From NCBI RefSeq assembly GCF_024529975.1, contig NZ_AP024898.1:1488001-1552000 (forward strand): DNA of 64,000 nucleotides, given 5' to 3'. This DNA is from Vibrio quintilis (GTDB lineage Bacteria; Pseudomonadota; Gammaproteobacteria; Enterobacterales; Vibrionaceae). This document shows positions 16,306-24,928 of the stretch, piece by piece (position 1 is the first letter of the stretch; every line of letters starts with the position of its first letter). The position numbers were made by a program, and so were the translations under genes. The notes beneath the pieces were generated by a model. That model saw only the letters and a list, made by a program, of their open reading frames with translations. It was not told the DNA's origin and searched no databases.

Positions 16306-17799
16306 CTAAGCCATCTGCGAGTAGCAGACATAAATGTAATTTCCATGCGCACCCTGATTTAAATCCTGATCTACTTTCGTAAAGTCATATGGAGCTTCCA
16401 GATCACTATTACTCCCACTTATCACCATCACATCCTTGATTGCTAGCGAATCGGTGTATTCTTGTTTTCGGTAACAAAGATATATATATTCCCCGCCAGC
16501 TCCCTTATTCAAATCAACATCGATCTTTTTGAAGCCAGCTGGTACAGGTGCCCCTTTGCCTCGTATTGTCGTGATATCTGTAATACAGTCTGGGTTCTGA
16601 CTGTCAAGTTCTGAAGTAAGTTCATGTTTATGGTAGCAAAGGTAAATCCATTCACCGCCCGCTCCCTTATTTAAATCAAGAGGTATTTTTGTATAACCCG
16701 GAGGCGGTTGAATGGTAGATCTGTCCCCGTAGATCACTTTCAAGCTGTCAATATATGCGGCAAGAATTTGACGCTTCTTCGACTCGGCTGGCCCCCACAC
16801 CTGCTCAAAGAAGTCCTGCATGTCTTGTTTTTGTTGATTGTCTCGGCATAACTCCCAAATTCCAGTGAATGGAGCGTTATCAGTAATATTGACAAAATCC
16901 GGAGAGGTCGCCACAGTCGCTGCCCAAGCATCAAAATCGATTTTATTTCCAGAAAACACCTTACTAGCTGCCACTCCATTGCCACCTTGAACAAAGGTAT
17001 TAGTCTCAGAGTTCTTTTGAAAGCTGTGTAAAGAATTTTCATATTTAAGCTTCGACTCGGCAGATAGCTGCCCAGTAAGGCTCTGATAGTACACTTTCGC
17101 GAGTGTTTCATTTGAAAAGCTCTCATCTACACTGACTTTGTTCGTGGAAGAGGAGGAAATTGCACGTCCACCCATAATCGCTCCTGACAGGAAGTGACTT
17201 CCGTATGTATCAAAAAGTTTCGCGAAGGCTACTTTGTCAGACGCTTCATCGATTGATTTGCGAACGTGATCAAGAAGCAGATTACGAAGCGAATTATAAT
17301 CCGGATTCACCTTAAGCGACCACAGTTCAATAGATTGCTGAACGCGTGAGAATTCATTCTCTGCTTCTCTCGTACTTTGTGAACGAAAATCGTTCTGGAT
17401 AGATCCTGAAAAGAGATTATAAGCACCTTCAATCTTTGCTGAAGCAGAAACACTAGCTTGATACTTGGTGATATTACTACCTACAAAGTTATGATAAGAA
17501 GCAGTATCGTGCTGCTGAACATCAAGACTCTCTGGTATCACGCAGTCCTTCTTAAACATAACAGGTTTCTTTTTATCCTTACGCCAGTCAAACAACTGGG
17601 TTTTGATGCTATCAGTTGACGCGTATTTACCAAAAATGTCATAACCCGCACCAATAGCTTCGACCCCAATAAGGTAATCTTCTGTCAGCTCTTGACCAAA
17701 ACGTAGTAATTGCAGTTCACTATTCTTCTGAATGTTAGGGGTTATATGTCCAATCTTTAGAGCTACTTCTCTAGCTTCATCAACAATAGATATAGTCAT
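16306..17799 (-). CDS. MACPF pore-forming protein with C-terminal MABP beta-prism repeats
   Basis: A 497-residue protein. The MACPF signature YGSHFLSGAIMGG lies at residues 199-211 within the perforin-type domain (about 40-355). The last 130 residues contain three repeats of a D-LNKGAGG-x-IYLCY motif (DLNKGAGGEWIYLCY, DLNKGAGGEYIYLCY, DLNQGAHGNYIYVCY), the pattern of MABP beta-prism domains that contact membranes. The Photorhabdus Plu-MACPF protein has a comparable MACPF plus beta-prism plan. No signal peptide is seen. AAGGAG lies 5 nt before the ATG. The neighbouring candidate deamidase is on the same strand. A role in attack on eukaryotic or bacterial cells is inferred. Confidence 0.85.
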   Translation of the reverse strand: MTISIVDEAREVALKIGHITPNIQKNSELQLLRFGQELTEDYLIGVEAIGAGYDIFGKYASTDSIKTQLFDWRKDKKKPVMFKKDCVIPESLDVQQHDTASYHNFVGSNITKYQASVSASAKIEGAYNLFSGSIQNDFRSQSTREAENEFSRVQQSIELWSLKVNPDYNSLRNLLLDHVRKSIDEASDKVAFAKLFDTYGSHFLSGAIMGGRAISSSSTNKVSVDESFSNETLAKVYYQSLTGQLSAESKLKYENSLHSFQKNSETNTFVQGGNGVAASKVFSGNKIDFDAWAATVATSPDFVNITDNAPFTGIWELCRDNQQKQDMQDFFEQVWGPAESKKRQILAAYIDSLKVIYGDRSTIQPPPGYTKIPLDLNKGAGGEWIYLCYHKHELTSELDSQNPDCITDITTIRGKGAPVPAGFKKIDVDLNKGAGGEYIYLCYRKQEYTDSLAIKDVMVISGSNSDLEAPYDFTKVDQDLNQGAHGNYIYVCYSQMA

Positions 17800-18305
17800 T
17801 GTTTCTCCTTACATGTAAATATAATAAAAACAGATCATATAAATTTTTATTCATATGTAGTTGGAATGTTAGTACCCGCAAGGACATGTCACTGGGGCAT
17901 TTCAAGATACTTAAAAGGGACAGACACCACCAAAACAGCGACTGTCTTCCTTCACTATATTTCTGTTCCAACCTTCACGACTGGAAACACCTTCAGACTA
18001 TATACTCACGAACGAATAAAATATTACATGTGCATTTTTTAGATGAAGCATTGGATAAGGACTGGCGCAGGGGGAGTACATTCGGTAAGTTCTCAGGTGT
18101 CCGGCGCAGTAATGGATTCACCTCGCCTGACATCACTGACCCGGGTAACACATCCTCTCAGAACACTAGGGACACACTCTTTAATACGATGGTGTCGGTG
18201 ACGACGCAATCCCGGTGAACTACCTCGTACTTCTCCTCACCTAAAGTTCATTTCAATCCACTAACTCTGGACACTGACGACTCGAGACACTCACTCAAGT
18301 CATCC

Positions 18306-18521
18306 ATGACCACACCGCGCGCTCAACAAGTCAATCTCAATCTCAGACCGTATGACCACTGTGCGTCTCGTTGTGTGCGTCGGTCATATCTATGTGGGGA
18401 GGATGCTGTCTCAGGGAAGTCGTTTGAACATCGGAGGGGCCGGTTGGGACAACGGTTCTTGAAACTGTCAACTATCTATTGTATCAATATTTGTGCCTAT
18501 GCGGTGATGTCGAATCACTAA
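18306..18521 (+). pseudogene. N-terminal fragment of a RAYT (REP-associated tyrosine transposase)
   Basis: The 71 residues MTTPRAQQVNLNLRPYDHCA to AYAVMSNH match the first 71 residues of the complete transposase at 32168-33124 with scattered changes. The frame ends exactly where the HUH motif (HNHYH) should be completed, so catalysis is impossible. A repeat shared with 10253-10340 follows immediately. The stretch 17800-18305 upstream holds no supported gene, only one GGGACAGACACC motif near 17920. Confidence 0.75.
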
Positions 18522-18608
18522 ATAACCGGGACAGGCACCAGACCTGCCCATTAGAAAATTTTCTCCTGTGGGCAGGGATTTCTGAAGCATGTGCTCCGGA
18601 TATTTTTA
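18519..18608. repeat. Dispersed repeat shared with 10253-10340
   Basis: AAATAACCGGGACAGGC followed by AAAATTTTCTCC and TTTCTGAAGCATGTG in the same order as at 10253. Its position directly behind the RAYT fragment suggests it is part of the mobile unit's flank. Confidence 0.55.
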
Positions 18609-18621
18609 AATTGCCCGCAAT

Positions 18622-18837
18622 TTACTTTGAGTGCTGACGATTCATCCACTCCCGCGAAGCGTCACCCATTGTTAAACCAACTGAACTTTTCATCCATTGC
18701 ATAAAATCCCGATCAAATTTAAATTCCTCACCAAATTTAGCTTTAAAATAGCGGCGAACATTCTGAGTTGTCTTGTAACTATCAGTAATTATTGTACTGT
18801 CATCGATATGATTTTTATGCCAATCAACCTTTTCCAT
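18622..18837 (-). CDS. DUF6434 family small protein
   Basis: A 71-residue soluble protein, MEKVDWHKNHIDDSTIITDSY then NVRRYFKAKFGEEFKFDRDFMQWMK. The DSYKTTQNVRRYF and FDRDFMxW segments are those of the DUF6434 family, small proteins of unknown role that sometimes appear fused to SAP-like DNA-binding domains. It is isolated between a transposase fragment and the MFS gene, and no operon partner is visible. Confidence 0.65.
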   Translation of the reverse strand: MEKVDWHKNHIDDSTIITDSYKTTQNVRRYFKAKFGEEFKFDRDFMQWMKSSVGLTMGDASREWMNRQHSK

Positions 18838-19100
18838 GATTTGATTTCTCCATGTTTGCAGAACATTTTATGAGCGCGCATGCGCGTTGACTTCCACCAG
18901 ACCAGTAAAAAAACTCACACCGATCACTGATGTTGTTGCAGTCAATTTATCAGTTTTTTATCAACTATCCTATGCGGAAGACACATGCCCGTTTTTCAAA
19001 CCATCTCTAACCGATAAAACATAAGCCATTGATAATAAAATTTAATAGCAGACATGGGGATAAACACGCAACATATCTGATCCGGATTGCATTCAGAGTT

Positions 19101-20303
19101 CTAAACCCTGTTCACCGCAAGTGCCGGCGCTTTATGCAGACGCATCATCATAAAGACAGCTGCAACCATCACACCCGCTGCCAGAAAGAATCCCAGATGC
19201 GTGATTCCGTAGTGGCTTAAAAATGCAATCGCGACGTAACTGATACTCTGCGCCAGACACGAAAACATTTGCAGCCCGCCATCTGCCCGCCCGCGCTGAT
19301 TAATGTTGATGCTGTGATGCATCCAGTTGATCCGGGCAATACGGTTTAATGCGTTAAACGTGCCAAAGAAAAATGTGAAGATCAGCAATTGCAGGGGTGA
19401 TGCAGACAAACTCATCCCGATCACTGTGATGGCTGCAATCCCCATCGCGCCAATCATCACCGACTGAAATGAGCCGAGGTTTAATAACCTGCTGATCAGA
19501 AATCCGGTGACTAACGATCCCATGCCAAAGGCAATGTTATAACCAGCAAACCAACCGCCTGAGATGCCGGTTTCTGAAAACCAAACCGGGACTAATTTAG
19601 CAAGGAAGGTTAAGACCGGATAACTCAATGTGGAGAGCATCAGAAATGCATAAAACTGCGGTTGTTGAGTCAATATCTCCCGGCTCTCTTTCATTTGTGT
19701 CACAAAAGGAACCGAAGCAGAGTCGGACAACTGGCGCCGGTAAGGGGTGAACACATAACTGATGGTGGCAATGCCGGATGCAATCGCAGCGAAGCAGGAA
19801 AACTCCCTTATACCCCACATTTCAAGTAACGCCACACCGAATGCGCCGGAACCTAAGGTGGTCACCTGCATAATGATCTCCTGTTTGCCGGAGATTGACG
19901 CGTATTCGTGTTGCTCAAAATGCTCCTGAGTAAACGCATTATTGGTTGTCCATGCCAGATTCGCGGATGTCCAGAACACCAGCTGTGCGGTTGCCAGCAA
20001 CCAGTCAGACTGATATCCGGCCCAATACACCACGGCAACGGCTGCGGCAGCCCCGGTTTGCAGAAACTGAACCCAGACCAGAATTTGTTTTCTCGAACAA
20101 CGGTCAATCAGGGTTGAAAAAAACGGTGTCAGGATAAAAGAGAGTGCCGTGCATGTGAAAGCAACCATTGCGACAAAAGTGCCCATACCGGGCGTGGACA
20201 GCATCGCCCAGGGCAGCGCCATCATAAATAGCCCTGAAGATATGCCATCAAAAAACTGCCCTGACAGATAGGCACTTGTCCCGGTTTTTTTATTGAATTC
20301 CAT
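19101..20303 (-). CDS. MFS transporter, SoxR-regulated
   Basis: A 400-residue major facilitator protein with about 12 transmembrane segments, beginning MEFNKKTGTSAYLSGQFFDG. The cytoplasmic loop after helix 2 reads STLIDRCSRKQILVW, the family D-x-x-x-RK-type motif. It resembles the macrolide/multidrug exporter branch. It is transcribed divergently from soxR over a perfect SoxR box, so redox-active compounds should induce it; export of such compounds is likely. GGAAA precedes the ATG. A degraded copy lies at 15625-15913. Confidence 0.85.
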   Translation of the reverse strand: MEFNKKTGTSAYLSGQFFDGISSGLFMMALPWAMLSTPGMGTFVAMVAFTCTALSFILTPFFSTLIDRCSRKQILVWVQFLQTGAAAAVAVVYWAGYQSDWLLATAQLVFWTSANLAWTTNNAFTQEHFEQHEYASISGKQEIIMQVTTLGSGAFGVALLEMWGIREFSCFAAIASGIATISYVFTPYRRQLSDSASVPFVTQMKESREILTQQPQFYAFLMLSTLSYPVLTFLAKLVPVWFSETGISGGWFAGYNIAFGMGSLVTGFLISRLLNLGSFQSVMIGAMGIAAITVIGMSLSASPLQLLIFTFFFGTFNALNRIARINWMHHSININQRGRADGGLQMFSCLAQSISYVAIAFLSHYGITHLGFFLAAGVMVAAVFMMMRLHKAPALAVNRV

Positions 20304-20343
20304 AGTTTTATTTCCAGTCAGATTGAACTGGTGCTACGTTAAT

Positions 20344-20363
20344 ACCTCAGGTTAACCTGAGGT
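20344..20363. promoter_or_regulatory. SoxR box in the soxR-MFS intergenic region
   Basis: ACCTCAGGTTAACCTGAGGT is a perfect palindrome that differs from the SoxR consensus core CCTCAAGTTAACTTGAGG at two symmetric positions. On the exporter strand it lies between TTTACC and TAACGT with 19 bases between them, the long spacing typical of MerR/SoxR-activated promoters such as soxS. Confidence 0.88.
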
Positions 20364-20431
20364 AAAGCCTTTTTATTGAATTTGATAAAAGACAGGCAGA
20401 AGGAAAAGTGCAGACAGGCGGAGAACGTGAT

Positions 20432-20875
20432 ATGGAAATGACAGTCGGTGAAGTGGCCCAGAGAGCGGGTGTGAAGGTTTCAACCTTGCATTTTTATGAG
20501 CAGAAAGGGCTGATTTACAGCTGGCGTAATCAGGGCAACCAACGTCGCTATCACCGGAATGTGTTGCGCAGAATCGCGGTGATTAAAGCGGCGCAGATGG
20601 TTGGGCTGACTTTAGAAGAAATCGCAGCGGCATTATCAGAGCTACCAAAACATCAGGCTCCCAGCCGCCAGCAATGGTCGCATATGGCGTCCAGCTGGAG
20701 TGCGATGCTTGAGCACCGGATTCAACAGTTGAAAGCGTTGCAACATGATCTGGGCGGATGCATCGGCTGCGGCTGTCTGTCGATGGACTCATGCGCAATT
20801 TACAATCCTCAGGATATTCGTGCAGAAACATTTGCTGATAAAACCCGGTTGATTGCACCGGAGGAGTGGGAATGA
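20432..20875 (+). CDS. soxR: Redox-sensitive transcriptional activator SoxR
   Basis: A 147-residue MerR-family regulator. The winged helix (GEVAQRAGVKVSTLHFYEQKGL, then RNQGNQRRYHRNVLRRIAVI) is followed by a dimer helix and the [2Fe-2S] motif CIGCGCLSMDSC, with cysteines at 110, 113, 115 and 121 in the CX2CXCX5C pattern that defines SoxR. Oxidation of the cluster by redox-cycling compounds switches on the target promoter. Here the visible target is the divergent MFS exporter rather than soxS. The ATG at 20432 has GGAG 8 nt upstream; a GTG at 20408 would add 8 residues and is possible. Confidence 0.93.
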   Translation: MEMTVGEVAQRAGVKVSTLHFYEQKGLIYSWRNQGNQRRYHRNVLRRIAVIKAAQMVGLTLEEIAAALSELPKHQAPSRQQWSHMASSWSAMLEHRIQQLKALQHDLGGCIGCGCLSMDSCAIYNPQDIRAETFADKTRLIAPEEWE

Positions 20876-20917
20876 GTGCCTGCCCCCAATGTCGTTCCCC
20901 AATCGACCTGAGTCTGC

Positions 20918-20947
20918 ATCATTCATGGTTTCAACACCATGAATGAT
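20918..20947. terminator. Hairpin after soxR, possible terminator
   Basis: ATCATTCATGG and CCATGAATGAT form a perfect 11-bp stem with an 8-nt loop 43 bases after the soxR stop. There is no long T run on either side, so termination is possible but not certain. Confidence 0.5.
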
Positions 20948-21029
20948 AGGGTTCATTTTACTTCATACCGTCACTTAAAGCATGACGTCAAACCGCTCTG
21001 TCAAACCGTCATATCAGATGAAGTCGTGA

Positions 21030-22322
21030 TTAATTCACCTTAGCCACATTCTGAGGCCACGGGTCTGAAAACGATCCGCCGTTCTCCCAGTGAGCCAGCT
21101 CTTCATCAGTTAAGAAGCAACGATTGAGGGCTTCGACAAACGTCTCAACTTCCTCATTTTGACCAATCACAGTCAGCCGGCAGCGGCGGTCGCCAAAACG
21201 GCTGTCCACCTGATCAATTTTATCCTGAAGCAACTGCCGCTGTTCCGGGGTGAAATGCTGTGACTCATCCTGAATCACCGAGGCGCGCCAAAACCCAACG
21301 ACTTCAAGACCAACATTGCCATTGGCCTGACTCCAAAGCAGTGAGAGTTCATCCCGGGTGGGAAACCAAAAAAAACCTTTACTCCGGAACACACCCTGAG
21401 TCAGATGTTGATGACACACTTGCCACAAACGTGTGGGGTGAAAGGGGCGATCATCTTCAATCACCTGCGCCACAATCTTTTGATTCGGTTTACCAGACAG
21501 CGTCAGCGGTGCGTTGACCTGATCTCTCAGCTCCCCGATGAGTTGTTCGACCAGAAAGAAATTATAGTCTTCAATGTCACGAATCTGGTCCAGTTCGATA
21601 TTTCCCCAGGAGATGCTGATAACCGGCGCATAAGGATTAAGCGGGTGAATCGCCTGCGCGATATGTTGCACAGCTTCGGCATCCAGCTGATCCGTTTTAT
21701 TCAGCAAGATACGATTGGAAAACATGATCTGCTCCGCCAGAAGATTTTCAACTCCCCGGCGTTGTTGTTGTAAATTCTCCTGCCATTTGGGAATCAGTTG
21801 TCTCCCCAGATCATAGTCATCTCTCAGCCAGGTGGAATCGACCAGAGTGATCACGCCGGTCAGAGACAATGACGGCTGCTGCTTGAAATATTCGATCAAA
21901 GGCAAGGGATGACTGCTGCCTGATGTTTCAATGAAAATCCAGGGTGGATGCGCTTTATCCAGCAAAGCCTGAAGCGCACGATCCAGTTCTGCAATACCAT
22001 CGGGCGTACTGATACTATCCCCACTCATGATGACAAAATTGCGATCGTTGTCATCCACCTCATGACTATTTCTCACCAGTACCCCATCAACATCCAGATC
22101 GCTCATATCATTCACGATCACTGCGGGTACACAACCCGCATTTTGTGCCTGAGCCAAAATGCTGCGCATAACCGTGGTCTTCCCTGCTCCCAAAAAGCCA
22201 TGTAACAGTGTGACTGGAATTGTGGCTATCAAACCTGCCCCCAAATAATCAATACGAAAATCAAACTCAGGTGTGACACTATACGCATCCTCCTTCTGTC
22301 GGACAAATACATCATCAGACAC
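21030..22322 (-). CDS. CobW/COG0523-type GTPase lacking the CxCC motif
   Basis: A G3E-family GTP-binding protein of 430 residues. Walker A is GFLGAGKTT (about residue 42), NDMSDLDVDG is the switch region, and the Lys-specific base motif NKTD lies near 220. The C-terminal CobW_C domain is present. In metal chaperones of this family a GCxCC motif follows the switch; here that position reads MSGDSIST, so all three cysteines are absent and metal delivery by that site is unlikely. The GTG start gives an unusually long N-terminus, and a start nearer the P-loop is possible. It does not share an operon with zinc genes. Confidence 0.8.
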   Translation of the reverse strand: MSDDVFVRQKEDAYSVTPEFDFRIDYLGAGLIATIPVTLLHGFLGAGKTTVMRSILAQAQNAGCVPAVIVNDMSDLDVDGVLVRNSHEVDDNDRNFVIMSGDSISTPDGIAELDRALQALLDKAHPPWIFIETSGSSHPLPLIEYFKQQPSLSLTGVITLVDSTWLRDDYDLGRQLIPKWQENLQQQRRGVENLLAEQIMFSNRILLNKTDQLDAEAVQHIAQAIHPLNPYAPVISISWGNIELDQIRDIEDYNFFLVEQLIGELRDQVNAPLTLSGKPNQKIVAQVIEDDRPFHPTRLWQVCHQHLTQGVFRSKGFFWFPTRDELSLLWSQANGNVGLEVVGFWRASVIQDESQHFTPEQRQLLQDKIDQVDSRFGDRRCRLTVIGQNEEVETFVEALNRCFLTDEELAHWENGGSFSDPWPQNVAKVN

Positions 22323-22469
22323 GGTACAGGACTTGTCATCTGCAAATCTGAAACTTTCATTGTGAATGTTTCAGATTTGAGCTTTGATTTCACTGGCTGG
22401 ATTAAAATGACTTTTTGGATCTGCGTTGGGGTGCCTGTCCCCGCAATTTCTCTTGATTTACCGGACAAA

Positions 22470-23108
22470 TTACGCCTCACACAAACCGGCAAGAAACTGA
22501 TTCAGCTGCAACAAATTCAACTGGCGGACGAACTTTTCTTTCTCATGGAGCGGGACGGGCAGAATTTCTAACAAACGGGCACTCACCCATTCAGCATGGT
22601 CAAAATGATGTATCTTATATAAGTTTCTCAGTTCGTCGTTCTCTGCAAATATCTGCTTGAGAATCCGTGAAAACTGTGACTGATAACCTTCATTTTCAAC
22701 CCATTGATCACTATCCGGGTCAGAAGCGTCGCGGACAGAAGACCAATGCGGTATTTTGCTGGTTTCCGCCATTAATAAGCCACTGTCGCCATATTCAAAA
22801 CCGTCCAGAGAAACCAGGCTGTCAGCCAGAACATCAATGGTTAACATACCATCTTCACCCTGATTAAAATCAACGATTCTGACATGTGAACCCCAGTCTG
22901 AAGTGGAAAAAGGCTGGCCTTTTTGATAAACCGAGATGACAAATCCATCAGTTTGATTCGCATTGGCAACCATCTCAACGTATTTTTGCTCAAATATCCG
23001 CAACCGTTGCATTCCCCCGGCCAACAAAAATACCGGCAGGGGAAAAACCGGTGAAACTGCGGCCTGTTGTTCAATGGCCCGTTCGTCTTTTTCCATGATT
23101 CGTGTCAT
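22470..23108 (-). CDS. LON peptidase substrate-binding domain protein
   Basis: A 212-residue protein made of a single LON N-terminal-type domain: FPLPVFLLAGGMQRLRIFEQKYVEMV opens it, then GFVISVYQKG and a beta-rich section, then helices. There is no ATPase or protease domain, so it belongs to the stand-alone LON-N family of unclear role. The start at 23108 follows a GGAAG site; an ATG 7 codons earlier is less well placed. It is 147 bases upstream of the GTPase on the same strand. Confidence 0.82.
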   Translation of the reverse strand: MTRIMEKDERAIEQQAAVSPVFPLPVFLLAGGMQRLRIFEQKYVEMVANANQTDGFVISVYQKGQPFSTSDWGSHVRIVDFNQGEDGMLTIDVLADSLVSLDGFEYGDSGLLMAETSKIPHWSSVRDASDPDSDQWVENEGYQSQFSRILKQIFAENDELRNLYKIHHFDHAEWVSARLLEILPVPLHEKEKFVRQLNLLQLNQFLAGLCEA

Positions 23109-23148
23109 CTTTCTTCCACCCTCTGCCATGCCATTTAACCCAAATCAT

Positions 23149-23412
23149 ATACCCAAGCAACCTGAAGATGCATGATTCAGCGTGCAGCCGAAAGGGGCAG
23201 TTCAAGGAAAGGGAATGCAGGAATGTACCCACATTTCAAATTCACTTGACGCAGAAATGTGCCTTTCAGCTCACGCCCTGCGGGTGAGTTTGTCAGGCTC
23301 TGATACGGTGTTACTGATTTTCAACGTAGAATGACTATGTCTTCAAATCAGTGCCTTGTCTCAGAGCCAGACAAATCTCACTGAAACCTGCATCTTCAGG
23401 TTGTTTGGGTAT
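23149..23412. repeat. Complete MITE-like element with terminal inverted repeats
   Basis: A 264-bp non-coding element. Its left end ATACCCAAGCAACCTGAAG and right end CTTCAGGTTGTTTGGGTAT are inverted with one mismatch, and the similarity continues to GATGCA/TGCATC. Internal sequence matches 9955-10122. It lies in the gap between the LON-domain gene and the cytochrome bd operon. The short palindromes at 13610 and 15474 are the ends alone. Confidence 0.75.
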
Positions 23413-23529
23413 ATAACGTCATCGTGAGAGAAATCGATCATCTTTTCCGGCATTTATTTTCTTCCATCCAATGATCCGTTCGCTGCTTCAACCCGTACTG
23501 TAAGCAGAATCGTTTTGAAAGGAGTGATG

Positions 23530-24918
23530 ATGGACACATTAGCAATCGATCTGGCACGTTTTCAGTTCGCTTTTACTGTTTCGTTCCACATTATTTTCCC
23601 TGCTTTCACTATTGGGCTGGCATCCTATCTAGCGGTGCTGGAAGGGTTATGGCTGAAAACCGGACAGGAAAAATATATCCAGCTGTACAAATACTGGATG
23701 AAAATATTTGCGATCAGCTTTGGGATGGGCGTGGTCAGCGGTATTGTGCTCAGTTATCAGTTCGGCACCAACTGGAGTGTCTTCGCAGATAAAACCGGAC
23801 CGATCCTCGGGCCGCTGATGGGCTATGAAGTTTTCACTGCTTTCTTCCTCGAAGCTGGTTTTCTCGGTGTAATGCTGTTCGGCATGGAAAAAGTCGGCAG
23901 GAAACTTCATTTTGCTTCAACCTGTATTGTTGCCTTTGGTACTTTTCTATCCGCGTTCTGGATTCTTTCCGTCAATAGCTGGATGCAAACCCCCGCTGGA
24001 TATGGCATCAATGAAGCCGGGCAATTTGTGCCGCTGGACTGGCTGGCGATTATATTCAATCCTTCATTTCCGTACCGGCTGGTTCACATGCTGCTGGCTG
24101 CTTATTTAACCACTGCATTCGTTGTGGCGGCAGTAGGTGCTTACCATCTGTTAAAAGCCCCTCACAACCCACTGGCAAAAACCATGTTTTCGATGGCCAT
24201 GTGGATGGCGGCGATTGTCACGCCGCTGCAAATTCTCGCCGGAGATATGCATGGCTTGAATACGCTGGCGCATCAACCGGCAAAAGTCGCTGCAATGGAA
24301 GGCCATTTCGAATCCCGTCAGGGCGCACCATTAATCCTGTTTGGTATTCCGGATGAAGACGCGCAGGAAATGAAATATCAGATCGCCATCCCCAAACTTG
24401 GCAGCCTGATTCTGACTCATGACCTGAATGGTACGGTTCAGGGGCTGGATCAGTTTCCACCAGCAGACCATCCACCGGTTTCAATCGTTTTCTGGAGCTT
24501 TCGGGTCATGGTGGGAATTGGCTTCGGGATGCTGATGATTGGCCTGTTCAGCTTATGGCTGCGCAAAAAACGGCGTTTGTATGATTCCCCACGCTTTCAG
24601 CGCTTGTGTGTGCTGTTCGGGCCCTCAGGATTTATTGCCGTGTTAGCCGGGTGGATCACCACGGAAGTGGGCCGGCAGCCGTTCACCGTCTATGGTCTGC
24701 TGCGAACAACCGAGTCCGCATCCCCTGTTGATGCGGCTGCGGTAGGAGCATCGTTGACCGCTTTCGTCATTGTTTACCTGTTCGTGTTTGGTGCCGGATT
24801 CTTTTATCTGATCAGGCTGATGCGTAAATCGCCGACCCGCTATGAAACACCGCCGGATAACCATCTGCCGGATGGTTCTGACGTCCCACCCGCATCGCAT
24901 CCAAACCGGCTGACCTAA
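23530..24918 (+). CDS. cydA: Cytochrome bd-type quinol oxidase subunit I, CIO type
   Basis: The haem-bearing subunit of a quinol:O2 oxidoreductase in the inner membrane. Nine membrane helices are expected; a haem-ligand His is at residue 20 (SFHIIFPAFT), a second at YRLVHMLLAA, and the quinol-site segment GRQPFTVYGLLRT follows. At 462 residues it is well short of the E. coli protein because the Q-loop is short, the form found in cyanide-insensitive oxidases. AAAGGAG lies 5 nt before the ATG at 23530. It is followed after 10 bases by subunit II and then a DUF2474 peptide. Confidence 0.92.
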   Translation: MDTLAIDLARFQFAFTVSFHIIFPAFTIGLASYLAVLEGLWLKTGQEKYIQLYKYWMKIFAISFGMGVVSGIVLSYQFGTNWSVFADKTGPILGPLMGYEVFTAFFLEAGFLGVMLFGMEKVGRKLHFASTCIVAFGTFLSAFWILSVNSWMQTPAGYGINEAGQFVPLDWLAIIFNPSFPYRLVHMLLAAYLTTAFVVAAVGAYHLLKAPHNPLAKTMFSMAMWMAAIVTPLQILAGDMHGLNTLAHQPAKVAAMEGHFESRQGAPLILFGIPDEDAQEMKYQIAIPKLGSLILTHDLNGTVQGLDQFPPADHPPVSIVFWSFRVMVGIGFGMLMIGLFSLWLRKKRRLYDSPRFQRLCVLFGPSGFIAVLAGWITTEVGRQPFTVYGLLRTTESASPVDAAAVGASLTAFVIVYLFVFGAGFFYLIRLMRKSPTRYETPPDNHLPDGSDVPPASHPNRLT

Positions 24919-24928
24919 GGAGACATTC

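Noticed and set aside
16070..16309. 79-codon open frame on the plus strand
   Set aside because: No binding site, no recognisable domain, and it ends against the MACPF gene; likely chance.
17799..18218. 139-codon open frame upstream of the RAYT fragment
   Set aside because: Composition and residue pattern are not protein-like, and it contains a GGGACAGACACC repeat.
20918..20947. Second SoxR-type operator
   Set aside because: The palindrome ATCATTCATGG...CCATGAATGAT has no resemblance to the SoxR box and lies after the gene; a hairpin is more likely.
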